A stretch of 64,000 nucleotides of DNA from Hyphomicrobiales bacterium (GTDB lineage: Bacteria; Pseudomonadota; Alphaproteobacteria; Rhodospirillales; JACKKN01), in NCBI GenBank assembly GCA_024236415.1, contig JACKKN010000017.1, positions 39,942-103,941 on the forward strand. The letters are read 5' to 3'. Below are positions 36,989 through 44,868 of this stretch, piece by piece. The position numbers were made by a program, and so were the translations under genes. The notes under the pieces are model-generated. The model was not told the DNA's origin and searched no databases. It saw only the letters and a program-made list of their open reading frames with translations. Numbering within the stretch: position 1 is the stretch's first letter; each line of letters opens with the position of its first letter.

Positions 36989-38259
36989 ATGCGCACGTCC
37001 ACGAAGGCGGCGCGGCGCAGGTCGCGCAGGTAGTGGCGGGCCGCCGTCGACAGGCGCTGGTCCATCAGCATGCTGACCACGCGCTGCTTGATCTGTTCCC
37101 GGTCGGGGCGTCCGGTGCGGTCGCAGACCATCAGCACCAGCACCCCGTCGCCGGACCGCAGCGGCCTGCTGGCCTGGCCCACCGGCAGGTTCTGCAGCAC
37201 GTCGCGGATCGGCGCCGGCAGGCCCGACAGCTTGACCGTGCCCATGTTGCCCGACAGGTCGCTGCCGGTGGCCGGGGCCAGCTTGTCCATCTGCGCGCAG
37301 TCGGCGGCCTGGGCGGCCAGCCCGTCCGCCTTCGCCGTGGCCTTGGCCACCTCGTCGGCGGCGGCCTGTGGCCGCAGGGGGATATAGAGCTGGCGCAGGG
37401 CCACGGATTCCTCGTCGCCGCCCAGGCCGGGGTCGATGCGCTTGTCGGCCAGGTGGATCAGGTGGAACCCGGCCTGGGACCGCACCGGACCGGCCACCTG
37501 GCCCACCTGCATGCGTTCCAGCACCGATTCGACCTCGGGCCCCAGGTCGCCCTTGCGGATCCAGCCCAGGTCGCCGCCGGCGTCGGCGGCGGCGTTCTTG
37601 GAGAAGCTCTGGGCCAGGGCGCCGAAGTTGCCGCCGTTGTGGATCTCGCCCAGCAGGCGCTCGGCCAGGGTGCGGACCTCGCCCTCCAGTTCCGGCGACT
37701 CCAGCGGCAGGAAGATCTCGGACACCTGGAACTCGGGCTTGCCCTTGTTGGCCTCCATGCGGGCGATGGTCTCCTCGACCTCGTCCTCGCCGACCTTGAT
37801 GCGCGGCCGGAACTTGCGCTGCACCACCTTGGACCAGGCGATGGAGGCCCTGACCTGGCTGTCCATGGTGTCCTTGTCGATGCCGGCCTGCTGCAGGAAG
37901 GTGGCCAGGCCGCCGGGGGCCATGCCGTTGCGGCTCTCGATCTGGGCCATGGCCTTGGCCATTTCGGCGTCGGACACCTTGATCTCCAGCTGCTTGGCCT
38001 CCTGCAGCATGATCTGCTCGTCGATCAGGTTGCGCAGCACCTCGGGTCCGAGGCGGCCGCGCACCTGGGGCGTATTGGGCAGGTTCGACGTGATCATCAC
38101 CATGCGCATGCGCATGGCCAGGTCGTAGGCCGAGATGATGCCGTCGTTGACCACCGCGGCAATGCGCAGGGAGTCCTGCGCCGGGGCCGGCGACGGCGCG
38201 GCGGCGGCGGTCGCCGCCAGCAGGGCGCAGATCAGGAGTCTCGTCAACAGCAGCTTCAT
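36985..38259 (-). CDS. surA: Periplasmic chaperone and peptidyl-prolyl isomerase SurA
   Basis: This 424-residue protein starts with a signal peptide (MKLLLTRLLICALLAATAAA, cut near APAQ), then the SurA N-domain (VNDGIISAYDLAMRM) and parvulin-type segments (for example DAGGDLGWIRKGDLGPEVE). SurA escorts outer-membrane proteins such as LptD, whose gene is immediately upstream. A promoter-like sequence lies between lptD and surA. The stop overlaps pdxA. Confidence 0.93.
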   Translation of the reverse strand: MKLLLTRLLICALLAATAAAAPSPAPAQDSLRIAAVVNDGIISAYDLAMRMRMVMITSNLPNTPQVRGRLGPEVLRNLIDEQIMLQEAKQLEIKVSDAEMAKAMAQIESRNGMAPGGLATFLQQAGIDKDTMDSQVRASIAWSKVVQRKFRPRIKVGEDEVEETIARMEANKGKPEFQVSEIFLPLESPELEGEVRTLAERLLGEIHNGGNFGALAQSFSKNAAADAGGDLGWIRKGDLGPEVESVLERMQVGQVAGPVRSQAGFHLIHLADKRIDPGLGGDEESVALRQLYIPLRPQAAADEVAKATAKADGLAAQAADCAQMDKLAPATGSDLSGNMGTVKLSGLPAPIRDVLQNLPVGQASRPLRSGDGVLVLMVCDRTGRPDREQIKQRVVSMLMDQRLSTAARHYLRDLRRAAFVDVRI

Positions 38260-38332
38260 TCGACAGTCCCATCGCGGGCCGCCGGGGGCGGCCCCGTCCT
38301 TCCTCCCCGGTGCGGTCGGCGGCCAGGGGGGG

Positions 38333-38360
38333 ATAATACTTGTTGCCGCCGGTCAGGCAA
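38333..38360 (-). promoter_or_regulatory. Candidate internal promoter for surA
   Basis: On the minus strand TTGCCT (38355-38360), 16 bases and TATTAT (38333-38338) lie in the 116-base gap between lptD and surA. Confidence 0.5.
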
Positions 38361-38375
38361 ACAGGGAACCCACGG

Positions 38376-40568
38376 TCAGAACAACCCCGAACTGACCTCG
38401 CCCAGCGTCTTGAACTCCACCCGCAGGGTGACCGAATCGTTGGGCTGCAGGTCGCGGTCCTGGAAGAAGGTGCGCCGCGCCACCAGGGCCAGCGTCAGGC
38501 ACTCGTCCTCGTAGATCAGGCGCCCGCCGAACAGGCGCTGCCCGCCGCCCGCGGTCAGGTCCCGGGTGCCGAAGACCTGGGCCCGCCAGTACCTGTTCAT
38601 CTGCGACGAGACCGCATAGCTGATCTCCTCGCGGCCCGAAAACTCGCTGCCCCGCGCCGGTTCGAAATAGACGTAGTTGGCCGACACCCGCAACAGCGGG
38701 ACGCCGGCGTTGAGCTGCACCTCGTTGCGGTTGGGGGTGAAGTTCTCCTTGTCCAGGCGGGTGCGGTAGAACAGGTGCAGATGGTCGTCCGGCGAGATGC
38801 CGACCACGCCGACCAGGTCCGAGAACTTCTGTTCCAGGCCGCTGCCCTCGGCGAAGGTATCGTCCTCCTTGAAGCGGTAGCTCTGGCCCAGGAAGGCCGA
38901 AGTGCTGCCGCCGCCGGCGCCGTGGATCGACCACTTCAGGCCGTAGTTCACCCTTGGGCCGCCCTCGATCCGGTCCAGCCCGGGAAACCGGTTGTCGCTG
39001 AACAGGTTGGTCTCGTCGAGTGCGAAGTCGATGCTGTCCTCGTTGGGGATGGTCTGGGGGTTGCCGCCATAGGGGCTGGCGATGACCGCGGCGATGGGCT
39101 CGACGATCTGGTAGATGCGGCCGTCCTTCTCGGTGCGGATGAAGGGGTGGCGCCAGTCGATGCTGGCCTCGGGCACCAGGCGGCCCGAGAACCCGGTCCA
39201 AGTGCCGGGCCGGTTGGGTCGAACCAGGCCGTTGGTGTGGTAGACGTCGCCGCGCAGGTTGGCGGCCACTTCGAAGGCGCTGCCGAAATCCGTGTAGAAC
39301 GGCTTGCGCCAGGCGGCGTCCATGGACAGGCGCCGGGTGTCGCGGCCGTCGCTGCGGGTCATGGACAGCAGGTTCAGGTCCAGCTCGGTGCGGCCGCCCC
39401 ACCGGTCGGCCTCGCCGACGTGGCTGTACGACAGCATGGGCAGGACCAGGGGCGTCTCGCCCGGGTCGTCGTTGACCTCCAGCCCCTGGAACGAGTAGGC
39501 GCTGGCCTCGAAGTAGTTGCGGCGGCGGAAGCCCTCGGCGTACAGGCGGCTGGTCAGGGTCTCTTCGCTGTAGAACCCGTACCGCCGCTGGTAGGTGTCG
39601 TCGGTGGCCCGTTTCAGGTCGTAGCCCCAGCGCCAGGTGCTGTTGATGTCGAAGCGGCCCTCGGAATCGATGTGGCCGCGGATGTCGTCGGTGGAATCGA
39701 CGGTGAAGCTGGCGGTGGCGGCCAGCTCGCCGTCCTGGAACCGGTGCCGGTACTCGCCGACGATGCCCGGCCCCTCCTTGGCCGAATAGAAGGGGGTCAG
39801 AGTGGCGTCGTTGTGCGGCGAGATGGCGAAGTAGTAGGGCACCCAGGCGGTCAGGCCCAGGTCGGACGACCCGCCGAAGGTGGGCGCCAGCAGGCCCGAG
39901 CGGCGCTTGACCGTGGGGTCCGGGTGCGACAGGTAGGGCGTGTAGGCCACGGGCACGCCGGCCACCTCCAGCCAGGCGTCGCGGTACTCGACCGTCTGCC
40001 GTTCCTGGTCGTGGGTGACCTTGACCGCCTTGACCTGCCACAGCGGCGCGCGGTTCTTGCCATCGGCGCACAGGTTGCAGGGCGAATAGACGGCCTTGCT
40101 GAAGGTCGTCTTGTTGCCGTCGGTGCGCCGCCCGCCGTTGGCCGCCAGGCGGGCGCCGTCGGCCAGGATCATGCGGATGTTGGCGATGGTGCCGTCCTTC
40201 AGGTCGCCGGTGATCTCCATGAAGTCGGCGAAGATCACCTCGCCGCTGGGTTCCAGCAGCGAGATGTTGCCCGACGCCGACAGGTAGTCGCGGCGCTGGT
40301 TGTACGAGATGGTGTCGGCGTTCAGGATGCGCTCGCCCTGCACCACCTGCACCGAGCCCGAGGCCGTGACCACGCCCAGCACGCGGTCGTGGCGCACCTC
40401 GTCGGCGGTGAAGTTCAGGGGCATGGAGGGGTCGAACTGCTGTGCCGCCGCGGCGCCGGGCAGGGCGCACCAGACCGCCAGGGCCAGCAGCGCCGCGCGC
40501 CAGGTCGCACCCGGCGGGGGCCGCCGCCGGCGGTGCCTGGAACGCCGAAGTCCCCCCGTGGCATCCAT
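38376..40568 (-). CDS. lptD: LPS-assembly outer-membrane protein LptD
   Basis: This 730-residue protein has a signal peptide (about residues 1-42, ending near GAAAAQQ), an OstA/LptA-like N-domain (FTADEVRHDRVLGVVTASGSVQVVQGERILNADTISYNQ) and a long beta-rich barrel with LPLLSYSH-like and SYRFKEDDTF regions. LptD inserts lipopolysaccharide into the outer leaflet. It follows lptG by four bases, so the LPS export genes form one operon. Confidence 0.94.
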   Translation of the reverse strand: MDATGGLRRSRHRRRRPPPGATWRAALLALAVWCALPGAAAAQQFDPSMPLNFTADEVRHDRVLGVVTASGSVQVVQGERILNADTISYNQRRDYLSASGNISLLEPSGEVIFADFMEITGDLKDGTIANIRMILADGARLAANGGRRTDGNKTTFSKAVYSPCNLCADGKNRAPLWQVKAVKVTHDQERQTVEYRDAWLEVAGVPVAYTPYLSHPDPTVKRRSGLLAPTFGGSSDLGLTAWVPYYFAISPHNDATLTPFYSAKEGPGIVGEYRHRFQDGELAATASFTVDSTDDIRGHIDSEGRFDINSTWRWGYDLKRATDDTYQRRYGFYSEETLTSRLYAEGFRRRNYFEASAYSFQGLEVNDDPGETPLVLPMLSYSHVGEADRWGGRTELDLNLLSMTRSDGRDTRRLSMDAAWRKPFYTDFGSAFEVAANLRGDVYHTNGLVRPNRPGTWTGFSGRLVPEASIDWRHPFIRTEKDGRIYQIVEPIAAVIASPYGGNPQTIPNEDSIDFALDETNLFSDNRFPGLDRIEGGPRVNYGLKWSIHGAGGGSTSAFLGQSYRFKEDDTFAEGSGLEQKFSDLVGVVGISPDDHLHLFYRTRLDKENFTPNRNEVQLNAGVPLLRVSANYVYFEPARGSEFSGREEISYAVSSQMNRYWRAQVFGTRDLTAGGGQRLFGGRLIYEDECLTLALVARRTFFQDRDLQPNDSVTLRVEFKTLGEVSSGLF

Positions 40569-40572
40569 GCCC

Positions 40573-41673
40573 CTATCCGTCCTCCAGGTGCAGCAGCATG
40601 GCCAGGCCCAGCAGGGTCATGACCCCCGAGGGGGCCCAGGCGGCCAGCGTCACCGGCAGGCTGTCGGACAGGCCCAGGGCCAGGACCACGTCGGAGAAGA
40701 AATAGAACACGAACCCGGTCAGCACGCCGGCGATGATCACCCGGCCGGTGCCGCCCTTGCGCGGCCGGCGCAGGGTGAAGGTGGCGGCGACCAGGACCAT
40801 GGCACACATCAGCAGCGGCGCCGCCAGCAGGGAGTGCCAGTGCATGCGGTGGCGGATGGCCGAGAAGCCGGCCTTCTCCAGGGTGTCGATGAAGGCCGGC
40901 AGGCTCCAGAACGACAGCGTCTCGGGCGGCGAGAAGCTCTCCTGGATCCGCGCCGGGGTCAGGTCGGTGGGCAGGGTCAGCACCGGCTCGTGGCGCGGCG
41001 CCTTCTCGGGCACCAGCACCCAGGCGTCGAACAGGCGCCAGGTGCCCGGTTCCAGGCGCGCCGTGGCGGCGTCGATGCGGCTGGCGAAGTGGTCGGCGCC
41101 CTGGTAGTTGAACACGATCACCGCGCGCAGCTCGACCTCGTCGCCCTGCTGCAGGACCTGCTGGGCGTGGACCACGGTCTGGCCCCGGTCGCCGGCCTGG
41201 CGCAGCCACAGCCCGGTGCCCGACAGGGCCAGCGAGCTGCGCTGCCCCTGCAGCAGCCGCGCCTCCAGCACGTCGAAGCGGGACAGGGTGGTCGCCGCCA
41301 GGGGGTTGAACAGGGTGATCTTGAAGATCCCCAGCACCAGCGCGATGGCCAGCACCGGCAGCAGGAACTGCCAGGCCGAGACTCCGGCGGCGCGGGTGAT
41401 GTCCAGCTCGTGGCTGCGGGTCAGGCGCCAGAACACGACCATGCCGCCGAACAGGGCGGCGAAGGGGAAGATCTGCTGGCCCAGGTGCGGCAGCTTCAAC
41501 AGCGCCATCTCCACCACCAGGGTGAAGCCCACGTCGGGCTTGCCGGCGGTGCGGCGCAGCAGCTCAACGATGTCGATGATCAGGATCAGGGCGGCGAAGG
41601 CGGCGAACAGGGCCAGGAAGCTGAGCAGGAAGTGGCGGCCGATGTATCCGGACAGGGTGGCGGACAGGCGCAT
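40573..41673 (-). CDS. lptG: LPS export ABC transporter permease LptG
   Basis: This 366-residue YjgP/YjgQ-family permease has three N-terminal and three C-terminal membrane helices with a periplasmic domain between. It begins LSGYIGRHFLLSFLALFAAF and shows SHELDITRAAGVSAWQFLLP. With LptF it extracts LPS from the inner membrane. It follows lptF by three bases. Confidence 0.93.
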   Translation of the reverse strand: MRLSATLSGYIGRHFLLSFLALFAAFAALILIIDIVELLRRTAGKPDVGFTLVVEMALLKLPHLGQQIFPFAALFGGMVVFWRLTRSHELDITRAAGVSAWQFLLPVLAIALVLGIFKITLFNPLAATTLSRFDVLEARLLQGQRSSLALSGTGLWLRQAGDRGQTVVHAQQVLQQGDEVELRAVIVFNYQGADHFASRIDAATARLEPGTWRLFDAWVLVPEKAPRHEPVLTLPTDLTPARIQESFSPPETLSFWSLPAFIDTLEKAGFSAIRHRMHWHSLLAAPLLMCAMVLVAATFTLRRPRKGGTGRVIIAGVLTGFVFYFFSDVVLALGLSDSLPVTLAAWAPSGVMTLLGLAMLLHLEDG

Positions 41674-41676
41674 GGC

Positions 41677-42840
41677 TCAGACCCCGCTGGCCGCCGCGGC
41701 GGCGTCGCCGGGGCCGTCCGCCCCGGACTCGGGCTCGGCGCTGTTGCGGTGGCGCATGCGCGGCGGCCGCAGGGCGGCCCAGCCGGCGGCCAGGATCGGC
41801 AGGACGACGACCAGGTAGATCAGCGGCACCATGTCCAGGTCCCGCGCCGCGGCGTTCTCCAGGGCCAGGGTCGAGATCTGCAGCACCACCACCGTGGCCA
41901 CCGCCAGGAACACCTGGCGCGGCTGGCTGCGGCGGCTGAACCCGCCGGCGATCAGGAAGGCCAGGCCGACCAGGGTGTAGCCGATGGCCGACAGCGGCGC
42001 CGCCACCCGGCGGTGGCCCTCGACCAGGAACTTGCCGTACTCGTGGGGCTGCACGTAGGGGGCGCCCTCGATGTTGAACAGCTCGCTCAGGGTGCGCTCG
42101 CGCGGCTCGCGGTAGCGCACGGCGCCGGCGCCGGTGTCGCGCTCCAGGTCGATCGACCCCTTGTCGAAATACAGGATCGACAGCCGGTGGGTGGCCGGGT
42201 CCACGTCCTGGCGGCTGCCCTTGAACATGACCACGCGCGAGCCCACGTCGCTGCGCACCAGGGTGCCGCGCTCGGCGATCCAGGTCTCGGGCCGGTCCGG
42301 GTTGCGCTGGTCGTGGACCAGGATGCCGTTCAACTGGCCGTTGGCGCCGCGGTTGCGCACGTACACCGTGATGCCCTTGGACACGGTGTTGAAGGTGCCC
42401 TCCTGCAGCAGCACGTGGGAATAGCCGTAGCGGATGTTCCACTGCATCTCGCGGAAGCCCCGGTACGACGCCGGCAGCAGCACCATGTTCAGGAAATAGC
42501 AGGCCAGCACCGTCACCACGGCCGCCGCCAGGGCCGGGCGGGCCAGGGCCAGTTGGCTCTGCCCGGCGGCGCGCATGATCACCAGCTCGCGGTCCGAGAT
42601 CATGCGGTTGTAGGTGAACAGCACCACCGTGAACAGGGCGATGGGCAGGATGATGGGCAGGAAGCTGGGCAGCATCAGCATGGTCAGGTAGATGAAGGTG
42701 CCCGCCGACAGGCCGCGGTTGACGATCATGTCGACGAAGCGCAGGGACTGGGCCAGCCAGATGACGCAGGTCAGGCCGCTGGTGACCAGGATCAACCCCA
42801 CCACCAGGTGCCGCAGCACGTATCTGTCAAATCCCTTCAT
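41677..42840 (-). CDS. lptF: LPS export ABC transporter permease LptF
   Basis: This 387-residue YjgP/YjgQ-family permease begins MKGFDRYVLRHLVVGLILVT and shows SDRELVIMRAAGQSQLALARP near the second helix. It is the partner of LptG. The start at 42840 matches the family; an in-frame start 36 codons upstream would add a non-family segment. It is the first gene of the lptF-lptG-lptD-surA-pdxA-rsmA run. Confidence 0.93.
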   Translation of the reverse strand: MKGFDRYVLRHLVVGLILVTSGLTCVIWLAQSLRFVDMIVNRGLSAGTFIYLTMLMLPSFLPIILPIALFTVVLFTYNRMISDRELVIMRAAGQSQLALARPALAAAVVTVLACYFLNMVLLPASYRGFREMQWNIRYGYSHVLLQEGTFNTVSKGITVYVRNRGANGQLNGILVHDQRNPDRPETWIAERGTLVRSDVGSRVVMFKGSRQDVDPATHRLSILYFDKGSIDLERDTGAGAVRYREPRERTLSELFNIEGAPYVQPHEYGKFLVEGHRRVAAPLSAIGYTLVGLAFLIAGGFSRRSQPRQVFLAVATVVVLQISTLALENAAARDLDMVPLIYLVVVLPILAAGWAALRPPRMRHRNSAEPESGADGPGDAAAAASGV

Positions 42841-42976
42841 CGCGGCCCGCCGGCGAATCTTCCCTGGGTCAACATGTGAGAATACGGGCGCGGAATCAAG
42901 GATTTCCGCCGCCGCCGGCGGGTTCCGGCCGGGCCCGCGGTGAAACAAAAGTCATCAATGGGCGCGGTCCCTGAAA

Positions 42977-43005
42977 TTGCCCTGAAACACGCCGGCGCCA
43001 CAATA
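42977..43005 (+). promoter_or_regulatory. Candidate promoter for the small RNA
   Basis: TTGCCC (42977-42982), 17 bases and ACAATA (43000-43005) would start transcription at about 43012, two bases before the first hairpin of the candidate RNA. The -10 is weak. Confidence 0.4.
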
Positions 43006-43011
43006 ATCACC

Positions 43012-43141
43012 GTGGCGTCGATCGTACCCCCCCACGGACGACGCCCGGGCCCGGATCCCCATCCGGGCGGGTCATTCCTCCCCATGACCCAGCCATATCT
43101 CCCTGTCAAACTCGCCGGGCTTTCAGCCCGGCTTTTTTTTT
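43012..43141 (+). ncRNA. Candidate small RNA with three C-rich hairpin loops
   Basis: Predicted from structure only. Hairpin A (43014-43045) pairs GGCGTCG with CGACGCC and an inner CGT/ACG, exposing ACCCCCCC. Hairpin B (43049-43068) is a perfect 8-base-pair stem exposing CCCC. Hairpin C (43069-43090) pairs GGGTCAT with ATGACCC and exposes TCCTCCCC. An unpaired CTCCCT follows, then a perfect terminator hairpin with nine T residues. C-rich loops of this kind pair with G-rich ribosome-binding sites, as described for Xanthomonas sX13 and the rhizobial/Rhodobacter CCUCCUCCC-loop RNAs. No plus-strand gene lies upstream that would need this terminator. Confidence 0.55.
43114..43141 (+). terminator. 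Orphan intrinsic terminator on the plus strand
   Basis: GCCGGGC (43114-43120), five-base loop TTTCA, GCCCGGC (43126-43132) and nine T residues (43133-43141). The nearest plus-strand gene upstream ends ten kilobases away, so it most likely ends a short RNA or antisense transcript. Confidence 0.85.
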
Positions 43142-43158
43142 ACGCGCCGTCGAACCGC

Positions 43159-43201
43159 ATGATCGATGTCACGGTTTTTTTGAATATACCGGTGTTATAC
43201 T
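43159..43201 (+). promoter_or_regulatory. Hydrogenase promoter with FNR/FixK/CRP-like box
   Basis: ATGATCGATGTCAC (43159-43172) matches the pattern TGA[T/C]-N4-[G/A]TCA of FNR/FixK sites except in the outermost bases. It also fits the CRP half-site spacing TGA-N6-TCA. A good -10 TATACT lies at 43196-43201 with no -35, and the box centre falls near -41.5 to -42.5 of the predicted start, the class II activator position. Confidence 0.5.
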
Positions 43202-43246
43202 CGCGACAAGAACGTCGGGAAGGCGAACGTCAACCTAGGGGGTAGC

Positions 43247-44383
43247 ATGTCGGCTAAGCAGAAAAGCGAGTCCGCGGCGCGGGTGGTCCCCGCCGACGGC
43301 CTTGATGCCCTGATCCGCGCCCTGGCCCGGGCCGGGTACACGACCATCGGTCCCCGGGTCGAGGACGGCGCCGTGACCTACCGGCCCGTCGGCTCGGCGG
43401 CCGACCTGCCGCTGGACATGGTCGACGAGCAGGGCGGCGGGACCTACCGCCTGCGGGCCAGCAAGGGCGCCGGGTACTTCGCCCACGTGGTCGGGCCGCA
43501 TAGCTGGAAGCGATACCTGTACCCGCCGCGCCAGCTGATGTGGCGGGCCAGCCGCGCGCGCAGCGGATTCGCCGTCGAGGCGCCCGAGCCGGCGGCCGAC
43601 AAGCTGGCCTTCATCGGCGTGCGCGCCTGCGAGCTGCGGGCCATGGAGATCCAGGACCGGGTGTTCGACAACGGCCAGTTCACCGACCCGGGATACCGCG
43701 CGCGGCGCGCCGCCGCCCTGGTGGTGGCGGTCAACTGCGGCCGCGCCGGCGACACCTGCTTCTGCGTCTCCGCCGGCGGCGGGCCGCGGGTCGAGGACGG
43801 TTACGACATCCTGCTGACCGAGTTCCCGGGCAAGGACCACACGTTCCTGGTCCAGGCCGGCAGCGCCCGCGGGGCGCGGGTGGTCAAGGCCCTGCGCGGC
43901 GGCCGCGACGCCGGCGAGGCGGACCTGCGCGCCGCCCAGCGCCGCACCGACGCGGCGGCCAAGGCCATGGGCCGCGAGCTGGCCGGCGACGCGCCCCAGG
44001 TCCTGCGCGAGAACCTGGAGCATCCGCACTGGCAGCGGGTCGCCGAGCGGTGCCTGAACTGCGCCAACTGCACCATGGTCTGCCCGACCTGCTTCTGCTC
44101 CACGGTCGAGGACGTGACCGCCCTCGACGGCAGCCATGCCGAGCGGTGGCGCACGTGGGACTCCTGCTTCACCACCGACTTCTCGTATATTCATGGGGGG
44201 GCGATCCGGCGCGGCGGGGCGGCCCGCTACCGGCAATGGATCACCCACAAGCTGGCGTCCTGGCACGAGCAGTTCGGCACGTCGGGCTGCACCGGATGCG
44301 GGCGCTGCATCACCTGGTGCCCGGTGGGCATCGACATCACCGAAGAAGTCCGCGCCCTGGCCGCGCGTGGCGGGAGGAAATAA
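43247..44383 (+). CDS. hydB: [NiFe] hydrogenase/sulfhydrogenase beta subunit, 4Fe-4S protein
   Basis: This 378-residue electron-transfer subunit has the AsrA/HydB-like middle region FIGVRACELRAMEIQDRVF and two C-terminal ferredoxin-type cluster sites: CLNCANCTMVCP and CTGCGRCITWCP. It would pass electrons between the flavin subunit and the catalytic subunits. It is the first gene of the operon, behind a strong AGGGGGT site at 43237-43243 region. The order hydB, (CNB gene), hydG, hydD, hydA matches the archaeal and bacterial group 3b cytoplasmic hydrogenases apart from the inserted gene. Confidence 0.9.
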   Translation: MSAKQKSESAARVVPADGLDALIRALARAGYTTIGPRVEDGAVTYRPVGSAADLPLDMVDEQGGGTYRLRASKGAGYFAHVVGPHSWKRYLYPPRQLMWRASRARSGFAVEAPEPAADKLAFIGVRACELRAMEIQDRVFDNGQFTDPGYRARRAAALVVAVNCGRAGDTCFCVSAGGGPRVEDGYDILLTEFPGKDHTFLVQAGSARGARVVKALRGGRDAGEADLRAAQRRTDAAAKAMGRELAGDAPQVLRENLEHPHWQRVAERCLNCANCTMVCPTCFCSTVEDVTALDGSHAERWRTWDSCFTTDFSYIHGGAIRRGGAARYRQWITHKLASWHEQFGTSGCTGCGRCITWCPVGIDITEEVRALAARGGRK

Positions 44384-44385
44384 CA

Positions 44386-44865
44386 ATGGTAAAAACCGGT
44401 GGCATGTACGACCTGTTGGCGGAACATCCGTTCTTCGCCGGCATGGACAAGGGACGCATGGAGGTGGTGGCCGGCTGCGCCATGAACGAGCGCTTCGAGG
44501 CCGGCCAGTACATCTTCCACGAGGGCGAATCGGCCGACAAGTTCTACCTAGTGCGGCACGGCATGGTGGCCCTGGAATTCCACGTGCCGGGGCGCGAACA
44601 GACCGTGCTGGACACCGTGCACAAGGGCGAGATCTTCGGCTGGTCGTGGATGGTGTCGCCCTACACCTGGTCGTTCGACGCCCGCGCCGTGGAGCTGTGC
44701 CGCCTGGTCAGCCTGGACGCCAAGTGCCTGCGCGGCAAGTTCGACGCCGACAATTCCCTGGGATACGACCTGCTGCGCCGCTTCATCCCGGTCATGGCCG
44801 AACGCCTGTCGGCGGCGCGCATGCAGATGATCGACATGTACGGACAGCCCCCGGACCGGAAGTAG
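44386..44865 (+). CDS. Cyclic-nucleotide-binding-fold protein without DNA-binding domain
   Basis: This 159-residue protein is a single CNB beta-roll (FEAGQYIFHEGESADKFYLVRHGMVAL, residues 37-63) plus C-terminal helices, with no helix-turn-helix. The phosphate-binding cassette, normally FGE-x-A-L with a downstream Arg, is replaced by FGWSWMVSPYTWSFDARA (84-101), so classical cAMP/cGMP binding is doubtful; the aromatic set suggests another ligand or a protein contact. It is inserted between hydB and hydG, two bases after hydB and three before hydG, so it probably controls or assembles the hydrogenase. The role is inferred from position. Confidence 0.85.
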   Translation: MVKTGGMYDLLAEHPFFAGMDKGRMEVVAGCAMNERFEAGQYIFHEGESADKFYLVRHGMVALEFHVPGREQTVLDTVHKGEIFGWSWMVSPYTWSFDARAVELCRLVSLDAKCLRGKFDADNSLGYDLLRRFIPVMAERLSAARMQMIDMYGQPPDRK

Positions 44866-44868
44866 CCC

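Larger units (their letters stand above)
42841..43246. other. Divergent region between lptF and the hydrogenase operon
   Basis: These 406 bases hold the start region of lptF on the minus strand, a candidate small RNA with its terminator on the plus strand, and the regulatory region of the hydrogenase operon, each listed separately. No convincing coding frame is seen. Confidence 0.7.

Noticed and set aside
43114..43141. Terminator hairpin taken as the end of lptF
   Set aside because: lptF is on the other strand and starts, rather than ends, on this side; the T-run is only on the plus strand.
43012..43141. A CsrB/RsmZ-like RNA on the minus strand (loops would read GGGG and AGGA)
   Set aside because: The intrinsic terminator is correctly oriented only for the plus strand, so C-rich loops are the better reading.
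42940..43245. A 101-codon plus-strand frame upstream of hydB
   Set aside because: It runs through the terminator and promoter, with no ribosome site and no family-like sequence.
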